Source of the DNA: Clostridium sp. AF27-2AA
GTDB lineage: Bacteria > Bacillota > Clostridia > Lachnospirales > Lachnospiraceae
Direction: 5' to 3'
Assembly: GCF_003478505.1 (NCBI RefSeq)
Contig: NZ_QUFI01000002.1
Coordinates: 137,095 to 201,094 of the forward strand
DNA: 64,000 nucleotides
Below are positions 45,586 through 53,526 of the stretch, one piece after another; position 1 is the first letter of the stretch, and each line of letters begins with the position of its first letter. Below the pieces are notes generated by a model that saw nothing but the letters and a program-made list of their open reading frames with translations, was not told the origin of the DNA and ran no database searches. The position numbers and the translations under genes are program-made.

Positions 45586-46269
45586 TTAGTGGTAGATAAA
45601 ATATTCCTGTGCCACCTTTTCGCGAATGTAGCGCAGACGGTTCGTGGTGTTTAAGTGCAGATGCAGGATCTCGTGGGCTTCTTTCGTCTGATTCTTCATC
45701 AGCGCATTCATCAGTGCAGTATGCTCCTTTATAATTTCTGCCTGCCTTCCGGTTCTGACCACATCAAAGTTTCTCCAGCGCCGGAAATGAATATAATCTT
45801 CCCGGATGATCTCCATCACATCCTTCTTTCCCACTGCGTCCAGAAGACATCCATGAAATTCATTGTCCAGGGCATAAAACGCATCCATATCAATGTTCTC
45901 CGATATGGCCGCCCGCTGACGTTCAATACAGTCCTTCATGGCTTTCCCCATCCGTTCCCGGACCTCCTGTGATTCAAACTGCAGAAGTCGGGTTGCCTCC
46001 TGCTCCACCGACTCCCGGATAAACAGGATCAGCTCCACTGCCTTCATGTCAATCAGGCTCACAAATGTCCCCCTCTGGGGATACACAGTCAGAAGTGTCC
46101 GTTCCTTTAACCGGCTGATGGCGGTCCGGATGATATGCCGGGATACCCCGTACTGTTTGCAAAGCTCATTCTCACTGATCTTATATCCCGGCAGATACAC
46201 CAGTTTCTCTATTTTATTGCATAAATCCTCATAAATTTCTTCGCTGCTCATGGTTTCCTGCAGTATCAT
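45586..46269 (-). CDS. GntR family regulator, FadR/FCD subfamily (regulator B)
   Basis: A 227-residue regulator. Winged HTH at about 10-75 (ISENELCKQYGVSRHIIRTAISRLKERTLLTVYPQRGTFVSLID), then the FCD domain with LDNEFHGCLLDAVGKKDVMEII and C-terminal HLHLNTTNRL. The HTH shares ISEN(E/Q)...YGVSR..IRT...RLK and YPQRGT(F/Y)V with regulator A, so they are probably paralogues with similar DNA targets. It precedes the operator-controlled ligase 2 gene and has its own extended -10 promoter. AAGGG precedes the ATG. Confidence 0.9.
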   Translation of the reverse strand: MILQETMSSEEIYEDLCNKIEKLVYLPGYKISENELCKQYGVSRHIIRTAISRLKERTLLTVYPQRGTFVSLIDMKAVELILFIRESVEQEATRLLQFESQEVRERMGKAMKDCIERQRAAISENIDMDAFYALDNEFHGCLLDAVGKKDVMEIIREDYIHFRRWRNFDVVRTGRQAEIIKEHTALMNALMKNQTKEAHEILHLHLNTTNRLRYIREKVAQEYFIYH

Positions 46270-46337
46270 AATTCCCTTCTCTCTTGCTCTCTGGATTTTT
46301 GGTTCATATATACGAATATTCTGTTATTTCTATCACA

Positions 46338-46346
46338 ATTATAACA
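46338..46346 (-). promoter_or_regulatory. Extended -10 promoter of GntR regulator B with flanking inverted repeat
   Basis: Minus-strand TGTTATAAT is a perfect extended -10, about 70 bases before the gene. CTGTTAT and ATAACAG, 13 bases apart (46321-46347), overlap it and may be an autoregulatory site. Confidence 0.55.
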
Positions 46347-46368
46347 GATTTCCATTTTTTTCTTTCGC

Positions 46369-47346
46369 TTACCCCAGAATCATTGCCCAGACCGGGATGG
46401 ATATCAGGGAAAGCAGGGTTGAAATAACGATACATTTGGTAGCAAAGGTATAATCACAGCCGTATTTTGCTGCCAGAATCGCGGAGGTACTGCCAGCAGG
46501 CATACCCGTGATCAGCAGGCAGACGCCGGTCAGGAACGGATCAATTCCAGCCAGTCGGCATCCTGCAAGCAGCAGCGCCGGCAGAATTACCAGACGCAGT
46601 GCCGAGATAAACAGGGTATTGCGATCCAACATACTGCGCAAAGACATTCCGGAGAACATCATGCCAATCAGCACCATGGTCATGGCTGTGGTACAGCCGC
46701 CGGCAGATCGTACCCCTTTATCCAGCGCGCCAAGAAGTACCTTTACAAGATCCGGCACCAGCGGAATCCCGCAGTTTAATACAGCATTATACCCCTGATT
46801 TAACGGTGCCTGGAAGATCATCAGTCCCAACCCGATATAGACAGCCACAATGCATGGATGCACAACCAGCTTTTTCACCACGCTCTTCATGTCCGGACTC
46901 TCCGTGAAGCAGGCAATGCCAGCGGACCACATCATGACACGCATCGGAATAATGAAGATGGACGCGTACATCATGCCCTCTGCGCCATAAATTCCCTGCG
47001 CGATCGGCAGTCCCAGGAAACCGGAATTGGAAACGATCGTGCAATACTGCATGACACGCTTTACTTCCTTCGGCTTATGATTATAAAGAATCTTGCTGAG
47101 AATATAGCATACCAGCTGAACCAGCAAGGAAATTGCCAGTACAACCGCAAATTTTCTTAAAATATCCAGATTAAATTCCATTCTGAAAGAATTGATGATA
47201 TTGCAGGGCAGAAAAAAATACAGCACCAGATCTGTCAGAATTGCTTTTGCGTCATCCTTCAAAATCCCCGTGCTCTTTAAGATTGCTCCGGCTGCCACCA
47301 GAAAAAACATCATGACCTGCAAAGTCCATAAATTACTGATGTCCAT
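46369..47346 (-). CDS. AEC family permease (auxin efflux carrier/malate permease-like)
   Basis: A 325-residue membrane protein with about ten helices. N-terminal VMMFFLVAAGAILKSTGILKDDAKAILTDLVLYFFLPC and the central NSGFLGLPIAQGIYG are signature stretches of the AEC carriers; the C-terminal LLITGMPAGSTSAILAAKYG matches too. Members carry small organic acids such as malate or malonate. It is the last gene of the garR-lyase-glycerate kinase run, so it may import or export a C3-C6 acid used by that module. Confidence 0.88.
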   Translation of the reverse strand: MDISNLWTLQVMMFFLVAAGAILKSTGILKDDAKAILTDLVLYFFLPCNIINSFRMEFNLDILRKFAVVLAISLLVQLVCYILSKILYNHKPKEVKRVMQYCTIVSNSGFLGLPIAQGIYGAEGMMYASIFIIPMRVMMWSAGIACFTESPDMKSVVKKLVVHPCIVAVYIGLGLMIFQAPLNQGYNAVLNCGIPLVPDLVKVLLGALDKGVRSAGGCTTAMTMVLIGMMFSGMSLRSMLDRNTLFISALRLVILPALLLAGCRLAGIDPFLTGVCLLITGMPAGSTSAILAAKYGCDYTFATKCIVISTLLSLISIPVWAMILG

Positions 47347-47380
47347 TGTGTCTCTCCCATCTTCCGTCCATTCTATAAAT

Positions 47381-47407
47381 GTGGCCGGTCACTTGCTGAC
47401 CGGCCAC
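47381..47407. other. Strong hairpin between the glycerate kinase and AEC genes
   Basis: GTGGCCGGTCA and TGACCGGCCAC form a perfect 11-bp stem with a 5-base loop. It is followed on the minus strand only by ATTTAT, so it may be a weak terminator or a stability element that lowers AEC expression relative to the enzymes. Confidence 0.6.
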
Positions 47408-47442
47408 ACAGCGAAACCTGAATTTTTCAGCTTCCGTAATAT

Positions 47443-48579
47443 TTATTTCATCTGCATGCCTACACGGATCATGCGGAAGGTTCTGTCTGCAGCGTTTGCG
47501 TAAAGCTCCTCCGCGCGCTCCAGAGCCTCTTCGATATCCATAGCACCGTTGATGGTCGGAACAATACTTTCTACGCCAAACTCATAGATTTTCTCTGCTC
47601 CATCGCCCATTCCGCCTACAATGGCAACTGCCGGAACGCCCTTTGCCTTACAGCGCATACCGATGCCGCTCGGTACCTTACCGAATGCAGACTGCCAGTC
47701 AATGCGGCCCTCGCCGGTTACAACCAGATCCGTGCCCTCTAACAGGCCATCAAAATCAATCAGATCCAGCACGGTTTCGATACCGGACTTTAAGTTTGCC
47801 TTTAAGTAACCGCACAGAGCTGCGCCCAGTCCGCCGGCCGCGCCTGCGCCTGCCTGGTTTTCTACATCCATGCCCTTCTCACGCATGAGTGCTGCGTATT
47901 TCTTCATGCCTGCCTCCAGACGGTCCAGGATCTCCGGAGTGCCGCCCTTCTGCTTGCCAAAGGTGTAGGTTGCGCCGTCCGGTCCGGTTAACGGGTTGGT
48001 TACGTCGCACATAACCGTAATCTCAGCTTCTGCTACTGCCGGATGCAGACCGCTCATATCAATATCAGCAACCTTCTCCAGATCAGAGCCAACGCCTGTC
48101 AGCACATTACCCTCTGCGTCCAGGAAACGAACGCCCAGCGCGCTCATAGCGCCCATGCCGCCATCGTTGGTAGCGCTTCCGCCAATTGCGATAGAAAGCT
48201 TGCGGTAACCGTGATCCAGAGCATCCTTAATCAGCTCTCCGGTGCCGTAGGTGGTGGTATTTAACGGATTTCTCTTCTCAGTCGGAACCATCGGAAGTCC
48301 GGAAGCTGCTGCCATCTCGATGATAGCAGAGTCACCATGGAACACACCGTAGGAAGCCTCGGTCTCCTCCATGAGCGGTCCGTGTACCTTTACCTTGCGG
48401 TAATCACCCTTGGTAACAGCAATAACAGCGTCAACGGTACCCTCACCGCCGTCCGCAACCGGAACACCAACTGTCTCGCAGCCCGGGAAAATGCGCTGTG
48501 CGGACTCATTTAACAGTTTAATGATCTGGTCAGAAGATAACGTTCCCTTGAAAGAATCGGAAGCAAACAGTAATTTCAT
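47443..48579 (-). CDS. garK: Glycerate kinase (GarK/GlxK family)
   Basis: Phosphorylates D-glycerate, most members forming 2-phosphoglycerate. 378 residues. Family blocks are LLFASDSFKGTLSSDQI at the start, PVADGGEGTVDAV, IAIGGSATNDGGMGAMSALGVRF, AGAGAAGGLGAALCGYL and VTGEGRIDWQSAFGKVPSGIG. It accepts the glycerate made by the reductase at 49711 and feeds it into glycolysis. It follows the lyase gene after 125 bases that contain a hairpin. Confidence 0.94.
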   Translation of the reverse strand: MKLLFASDSFKGTLSSDQIIKLLNESAQRIFPGCETVGVPVADGGEGTVDAVIAVTKGDYRKVKVHGPLMEETEASYGVFHGDSAIIEMAAASGLPMVPTEKRNPLNTTTYGTGELIKDALDHGYRKLSIAIGGSATNDGGMGAMSALGVRFLDAEGNVLTGVGSDLEKVADIDMSGLHPAVAEAEITVMCDVTNPLTGPDGATYTFGKQKGGTPEILDRLEAGMKKYAALMREKGMDVENQAGAGAAGGLGAALCGYLKANLKSGIETVLDLIDFDGLLEGTDLVVTGEGRIDWQSAFGKVPSGIGMRCKAKGVPAVAIVGGMGDGAEKIYEFGVESIVPTINGAMDIEEALERAEELYANAADRTFRMIRVGMQMK

Positions 48580-48630
48580 AAAGCCCTCCTTATATAGTGG
48601 AATCTCTTATTTATGATTGTAATCGAAAAC

Positions 48631-48660
48631 GGACCGGCATTCCAGAAGAATCGCCGGTCC
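48631..48660. other. Hairpin between the DHDPS-family lyase and glycerate kinase genes
   Basis: GGACCGGC and GCCGGTCC form an 8-bp stem. On the minus strand it is followed by GTTTTCG, so partial termination is possible. Confidence 0.5.
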
Positions 48661-48704
48661 ATCATCAATGCCGTAATGGTATTCTGTTCTGTATTCAGTT
48701 GAAA

Positions 48705-49604
48705 TTAGAGCAGGCCAGCCTTGGTCATCTCAGCTTTGATCTTGTCTAATACCGGTCCCTCCGGAGTAGCCAGGTTCGGAGTATACGGAACACCGATGTT
48801 GCGGCCGCGTAAGTTAGCCATATCCTTTGCTGCTACCGGGAAGCTTGCGCCGTCCATGGACAGACGTACCGGATTTAATTTGAACTGAGCCTCAAGGGAA
48901 CCCTGAAGATCACCTGCAACATATTTGTTGTATACATCGGTGATCAGCTCCGGCATAAAGTTTGCTGCGGTACATACACCACCAACTGCGCCGTGGCACA
49001 TAGAAGCGTACAGCAGGGTATCCTTGCCGCCGAATACCTTGAAGTCTACGTCTCTGTTTCTGCGGATGAACTCAGAGGTCTGGGTGATATCACCGCTGGT
49101 ATCTTTCATACCAACAATGTTCGGAACCTCATGAGCCAGTCTCTCAACCAGGTTAGCAGACAGGGTGTAGCCTACACGGCCCGGGTTATTGTAAAGCAGT
49201 ACCGGAGTCTCCGGGATTGCGTCTGCGATTGCTTTGAAGTGAGTGAACAGCTCGGTCTCAGTTGGCTTTAAGAACATCGGCTGCAGAACAGATACGCTTG
49301 CTGCGCCGTTTGCTACTGCCATCTTTGCAAGACGAACGCACTTTTTGGTGCTGATAGCGCCGATACCGAAGTATACCGGAACACGTCCAGCGGCCTGATC
49401 TACAACGATCTTTAAGCCTCTCTCCATCTCGTCCTCTTCTACTACATAGAACTCACCGTTGCTGCCGAATAACAGGATGCCGCTTACACCGCCATCGATT
49501 ACATAATCAACCTGGCTACGGATCGCAGCCTCGTCGATCAGCTCATCTTTGTCGATCGGGGTGATCATCGGGACAACTACGCCCTTAATAAAATCTGTAT
49601 TCAT
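48705..49604 (-). CDS. DHDPS/NAL-family class I aldolase (probable 2-keto-3-deoxy acid lyase)
   Basis: A 299-residue TIM-barrel lyase. The Schiff-base lysine is Lys167 in VGMKDTSGD and the catalytic tyrosine Tyr138 in LLYNNPGRVGYTL; the GTTGE-like loop reads GSNGE (48-51). It is not expected to be the lysine-pathway DapA, because it stands between garR and garK. A role cleaving 5-dehydro-4-deoxyglucarate or a related keto acid to pyruvate plus tartronate semialdehyde would link it to both neighbours, replacing the class II GarL. ATG 49604 has AAGGAG; the longer frame to 49655 does not. Confidence 0.8.
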   Translation of the reverse strand: MNTDFIKGVVVPMITPIDKDELIDEAAIRSQVDYVIDGGVSGILLFGSNGEFYVVEEDEMERGLKIVVDQAAGRVPVYFGIGAISTKKCVRLAKMAVANGAASVSVLQPMFLKPTETELFTHFKAIADAIPETPVLLYNNPGRVGYTLSANLVERLAHEVPNIVGMKDTSGDITQTSEFIRRNRDVDFKVFGGKDTLLYASMCHGAVGGVCTAANFMPELITDVYNKYVAGDLQGSLEAQFKLNPVRLSMDGASFPVAAKDMANLRGRNIGVPYTPNLATPEGPVLDKIKAEMTKAGLL

Positions 49605-49710
49605 ACTATCTCCTTCCAGCGCACATGACGCCTTATCTGACACACTGCTGCCCACGGACCCGTAAGCAGCAGTGTATGATAACTTATTTTATATGATTGA
49701 TGCGTTAAAC

Positions 49711-50595
49711 TTATTTAACGATGCTGGTACCAGAAATCTTCTCGTAGTACTTGACGATGCTGGAGTGATCGTCTTTGTCGCATCCCTCAGATCTTAAGAA
49801 CTGCATGATCTCCATCATCTCAGCGGTTAACGGAGCCGGAGAGCTGATTGCGTGAGCTGCGTTCAGAGCGTTGTTCAGGTCTTTGATGTGAAGCTCGATA
49901 CGGAAGCCCGGCTTGTAGTTGCCTGCTAACATCATCGGCGCCTTAGCATCCATAACGGTAGATCCAGCCAGACCACCGCGGATTGCCTGGTATACTAACT
50001 CAGGATCGGTGCCAGCTTTCTTAGCGAAGGTCAGAGCCTCAGCTACAGCTGCGATGTTGATAGCTACTACCATCTGGTTAGCCAGCTTAGCTACGTTACC
50101 GGAACCAAGGTCACCAACGTAAACTACAGAACCAGCCATAACCATCAGCATGTCATAGTACTTGTCGAACAGCTCTTTCTTACCGCCGCACATAACGGAA
50201 AGGGTACCGTCGATTGCTTTCGGCTCACCACCGGATACCGGGCAGTCCAGCATGTCAATGCCGTGCTTAGCCAGCTCAGCGCCGATTGCCTTGCTCTCGG
50301 TTGGGTCGATGGAGCTCATGTCGATTACAACAAGACCCTCTTTTGCACCCTCAACAACACCGTTCTCGCCCAGAACTGCTGCTCTTACGTGCGGGGAGTT
50401 CGGAACCATGGTGATAACAACGTCAACCTGAGCTGCCAGGTCCTTGTTGCTCTCTGCTGCGGTTGCGCCGCAGTCTACCAGTTCTTTTACTGCATCTTTA
50501 TTGAAATCGAAAACAACCAGCTCGTGACCTGCTTTAACCAGGTTCTTTGCCATCGGTTTTCCCATGATACCTAATCCGATAAATCCAATCTTCAT
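49711..50595 (-). CDS. garR: 2-Hydroxy-3-oxopropionate (tartronate semialdehyde) reductase
   Basis: NAD(P)H-dependent reductase of the beta-hydroxyacid dehydrogenase family, 294 residues. Rossmann motif GFIGLGIMGKPMAKNLVKAGH at 4-24, substrate motif DCPVSGGEPKAIDGTLSVM near 116-134, catalytic Lys in GSGNVAKLANQ (about 170) and the C-terminal KDLNNAL block. The GarR-type call rests on these features plus the adjoining glycerate kinase; 3-hydroxyisobutyrate dehydrogenase is an alternative. First gene of its operon, with a good promoter. Confidence 0.88.
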   Translation of the reverse strand: MKIGFIGLGIMGKPMAKNLVKAGHELVVFDFNKDAVKELVDCGATAAESNKDLAAQVDVVITMVPNSPHVRAAVLGENGVVEGAKEGLVVIDMSSIDPTESKAIGAELAKHGIDMLDCPVSGGEPKAIDGTLSVMCGGKKELFDKYYDMLMVMAGSVVYVGDLGSGNVAKLANQMVVAINIAAVAEALTFAKKAGTDPELVYQAIRGGLAGSTVMDAKAPMMLAGNYKPGFRIELHIKDLNNALNAAHAISSPAPLTAEMMEIMQFLRSEGCDKDDHSSIVKYYEKISGTSIVK

Positions 50596-50692
50596 TTTGA
50601 ATTCCTCTCTTTCTTTAAAAAAGTAAAACTTCTTTTGGTTTCCCTGACAGGAGTTTTGCCTTGTGGCTCTCTCGCTATCAGCTTATGTCTGC

Positions 50693-50721
50693 ATTATAAT
50701 CAAACGGCCTGCCGCAAACAA
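50693..50721 (-). promoter_or_regulatory. Sigma-A type promoter of the garR operon
   Basis: Minus-strand TTGTTT (50721-50716), 17 bases, TATAAT (50698-50693), giving a leader of about 90 bases. I found no TGGCAC-N5-TTGC sigma-54 element here, although the upstream regulator is related to sigma-54 activators. The 285 bases between 50596 and 50880 hold no other gene. Confidence 0.75.
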
Positions 50722-50880
50722 TAGGCAGAATGTCCAAATTCAAAGTTTAAAATGATGCAAATGTGATATTTTTGCATTTTTGTTTCATGTTCATTGCAAT
50801 TCATTTCATTTTCAAATCATTTATCATTCATTCACACAATTCATCTGCAATTTCCGCTGCTTTTTGATCGTATTTTCTCA

Positions 50881-52794
50881 TCAGTCTTTTTCAATTCCGT
50901 ACTTCTTCATGTGGCGCCACAGCGTTGCCTTGCTGATTCCCATGGCCTGGGCGGTTTTTTCCCGGCTTCCGCTGAACTTGTGCAGCAGTTCCCGGATTTT
51001 TACCGCCTCGTCCGGCAGAACTGCCAGTTCCTTTTTCGCAGTTCCTTCTGCCTCTGCTGCCGCGCTGTCTGTGCCGTTTCCAGTGAGACGCTCCGGGTAC
51101 AGCTCTTCCAGAAGCCTTCGCACTGCAACCTCATCAATAGAACGCTTTCCTGCCATCAGGATCAGACGCTCGCAAAAGCTCTCGATCTGGAACAGATTGC
51201 CCTTCCATGGGTAATCCAACATCACTTCCATGGCGCCTTTCGTCAGCACATGATAACGGGAGTAATGCTCACAGCAGTCGTGAATAGTGTCCTCGATCTT
51301 TTCCAGTAAATCTTCCCGCCGTTCCCTGAGCGGCGGCACAAACAATTCCAGGCCGGACAGCAGATAATAAAGATCCGGACTGATCTTTCGCTCTGCCATC
51401 AGCTCGGAGAGCGGACAGCCGATGGTCACCATGACCCGCACGTCTACTTTTCGCAGGCTCGCGATATCCGCGCCATGGCAGACCCGGAAACGAATGAGCT
51501 GATACAGGCGGTACTGATTGGCCGCCGTCAGTTCCTCCACATCCCGAAGAAGCAGCGTTCCACCCTCTACCTGCAGCACGGCACCGCGGTTTCCAAAGAT
51601 CATATTTTTCTGTTCCTCTCCGGACAGTCCCTCACAGGGAACATCAAGGAAGGGGCCCTGGGCACGGATGCTGCTGTTGTGAATGCTCTCCGCCAGCATC
51701 CGTTTCTCCGTTCCCGGTTCTCCGATCAGCACCACCGGATGCTCCGACAACGCATACAGATTGGCCTTTCGGATACACTCCTGCATGGCCGTGGATTTCT
51801 GCAGAATATCTTCAAACTGTACCAAAGGCGGCAAGGCCCGGCTATTCTCCCTTTTCTGGGTCATGCGGGATTTCTCCGGCGCCACCGTTTTTTTCTTCAT
51901 TTTATGGCAGGTGACAATTGCCCCATCCGCCCGGGATTCGTAAAGAACCGGAGCAAGCACGGCAAAAATCGGTGTTCCGCCCCATTCAAAGAACAGAGAG
52001 TAATCCTCGCCTTTTTCAAAGACCCGCTTCCATGCCTCTTCTCCGATCATGGGAGCGGCCTTCCGGATATTTTCTCCCTTCAGCTCTTCTTCTTTTTTTC
52101 CGATCATGTCTTCCATCAATGGATTGACTGCCGTGATCACACCATTTCCATCCAGACGGATGACACCGCTGTAAGAATAATCCAGCAGAGTTTCCAGCTG
52201 AGCTGCAGTCTTCTTCTCTACATTCATGGCATATTCCATGTTTTCTGCCGTAGAGAAAGCCTGACGCATGGAATCCTCTGTCATGGAAAGGAAGAGGGAA
52301 GGTACTCCCGCCTCCGTCGCAATCGAAACTGCCGTATCGCCGCCGATCACCACATCCGCGCCCTCGGAAATAGCCCGGCGCACAACCACAGGAAGCTCAG
52401 CCCCCTGATCCGCGAAGTAGGTTTTCAGCTCAATGTTATAAAGTTCATCGAAATAAGACATATCGCAGAACATATTGCGGAAACCAACCACTGCAACCAC
52501 CGGCTTTTCCTTTCCGGCAATCTGCTTCGCACGCATGATAAGAAGCGCCATCTCCTGCGCCGTCAGAACAATCTCAACTACCGGCGTGTCGGTATATTGC
52601 TTGATGATGGATGCTTGCAGGCCGCGGGCAATGATGATTGTCGCCCCGTCCGCAATGGATCGGCGTGCCTCCATAACCGTATCCCCGGTATGAATCACCC
52701 GCATTTCCTGAATCTCAAATTTTTTCTCCTGCAAAATGTTATGGGCCTGGTGGATCATCTCCTCCCTGGACACCAGAAGTGCTATTTTCCCCAC
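50881..52794 (-). CDS. PrpR-like regulator with a degenerate sigma-54-activator AAA+ domain
   Basis: A 637-residue regulator. Order: PrpR_N-type sensory domain (about 1-190), PAS domain (about 200-295), AAA+ domain (about 325-560) and a Fis-type HTH (SREKTAQAMGISKATLWRHMKK) at the C-terminus. The AAA+ domain is damaged: Walker A reads GEPGTEKR (358-365) instead of GETGTGKE, Walker B reads LLLRDVEEL instead of LFLDEIGEL, and the GAFTGA loop is missing altogether (MIFGNRGAVLQVEGGTL). It should not activate sigma-54 polymerase. The start is GTG 52794 with GAGAGG. It is adjacent to and presumably controls the garR operon. Confidence 0.85.
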   Translation of the reverse strand: MGKIALLVSREEMIHQAHNILQEKKFEIQEMRVIHTGDTVMEARRSIADGATIIIARGLQASIIKQYTDTPVVEIVLTAQEMALLIMRAKQIAGKEKPVVAVVGFRNMFCDMSYFDELYNIELKTYFADQGAELPVVVRRAISEGADVVIGGDTAVSIATEAGVPSLFLSMTEDSMRQAFSTAENMEYAMNVEKKTAAQLETLLDYSYSGVIRLDGNGVITAVNPLMEDMIGKKEEELKGENIRKAAPMIGEEAWKRVFEKGEDYSLFFEWGGTPIFAVLAPVLYESRADGAIVTCHKMKKKTVAPEKSRMTQKRENSRALPPLVQFEDILQKSTAMQECIRKANLYALSEHPVVLIGEPGTEKRMLAESIHNSSIRAQGPFLDVPCEGLSGEEQKNMIFGNRGAVLQVEGGTLLLRDVEELTAANQYRLYQLIRFRVCHGADIASLRKVDVRVMVTIGCPLSELMAERKISPDLYYLLSGLELFVPPLRERREDLLEKIEDTIHDCCEHYSRYHVLTKGAMEVMLDYPWKGNLFQIESFCERLILMAGKRSIDEVAVRRLLEELYPERLTGNGTDSAAAEAEGTAKKELAVLPDEAVKIRELLHKFSGSREKTAQAMGISKATLWRHMKKYGIEKD

Positions 52795-52813
52795 GCGTTT
52801 TCCTCTCTTTCAA

Positions 52814-52850
52814 AATATGCCGCCACGCCGTGTACGGCGGGCGGCATATT
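52814..52850. terminator. Strong terminator of the ispE-gntR operon
   Basis: AATATGCCGCCACGCCG and CGGCGGGCGGCATATT form a very stable stem with a TGTA-type loop and T-runs on either side. It follows the GntR C stop by one base and precedes the PrpR-like gene. Confidence 0.9.
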
Positions 52851-52851
52851 T

Positions 52852-53526
52852 TTACTGCTGCTCTTTGATATTCTTTGATACAGTAATCTCCTGATTATCG
52901 ATGTGCTCACGGATGGCCTTTTTTGCCTCTGCCACATGTCTGGAGCGGATTGCTTTCAGAATGTAGTCATGCTCCACCACCAGAATCTGGCGCTTGTCTG
53001 CATCCTTGATGTACTCCAGGCGGTAGCGGTACATCTGCTCACGCAGATTGTTTAAGATCTGAACCAGGCGGTTGTTGCCGGTTCCGTTGTAAATAATATC
53101 ATGGTAATGCTCATCGGTCTCTGCGATGGTCATGGCATCGGCACTCTGGATTGCACTGCGGAATGCTTCCTGTGCTTCTTCCAGCTCTTTGATGTCATCC
53201 TCGGTCATACGCTGGCAGGCAAGCTCAATGGCAAGTTCTTCCAGCGAGCGGCGTACCTCCAGCACATCACGCAGGCTCTTCTCGGAAATCTTCGCAACCT
53301 CAGCGCCCTTACGCGGAATCATGAGCACCAGGCCCTCCAGCTCGAGCTTGCGGATTGCTTCACGGATCGGGGTACGGCTGACGCCCAGACGGTCTGCAAG
53401 CTGGATTTCCATCAGACGCTCGCCTGGTTCCAGCTCACCCTTTAAGATAGCCTGACGCAGGGTGTTGAACACGACATCGCGCAGCGGAAGATATTCATTC
53501 ATATTTACCTTAAGCTTGTTTTCCAT
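52852..53526 (-). CDS. GntR family regulator, FadR/FCD subfamily (regulator C)
   Basis: A 224-residue regulator with winged HTH at about 12-75 (LQLADRLGVSRTPIREAIRKLELEGLVLMIPRKGAEVAKIS, with the more usual VSRTPIREA recognition helix) and an FCD domain (ETDEHYHDIIYNGTGNNRL, HDYILKAI, REHIDNQE). Its start overlaps ispE by 17 bases, so the two are co-translated; this pairing is frequent in clostridia as far as I recall. A TTGTATACAG sequence in the ispE leader may be an autoregulatory site. Ligand unknown. Confidence 0.9.
   Translation of the reverse strand: MENKLKVNMNEYLPLRDVVFNTLRQAILKGELEPGERLMEIQLADRLGVSRTPIREAIRKLELEGLVLMIPRKGAEVAKISEKSLRDVLEVRRSLEELAIELACQRMTEDDIKELEEAQEAFRSAIQSADAMTIAETDEHYHDIIYNGTGNNRLVQILNNLREQMYRYRLEYIKDADKRQILVVEHDYILKAIRSRHVAEAKKAIREHIDNQEITVSKNIKEQQ

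Noticed and set aside
50596..50880. Possible sigma-54 promoter before garR, expected from the PrpR-like neighbour
   Set aside because: No GG-N10-GC element with proper context found; a sigma-A promoter is present instead.
51475..52878. Long plus-strand frame of 467 codons
   Set aside because: Antisense to the PrpR-like gene, His/Arg-rich with no recognisable domain and no ribosome site.
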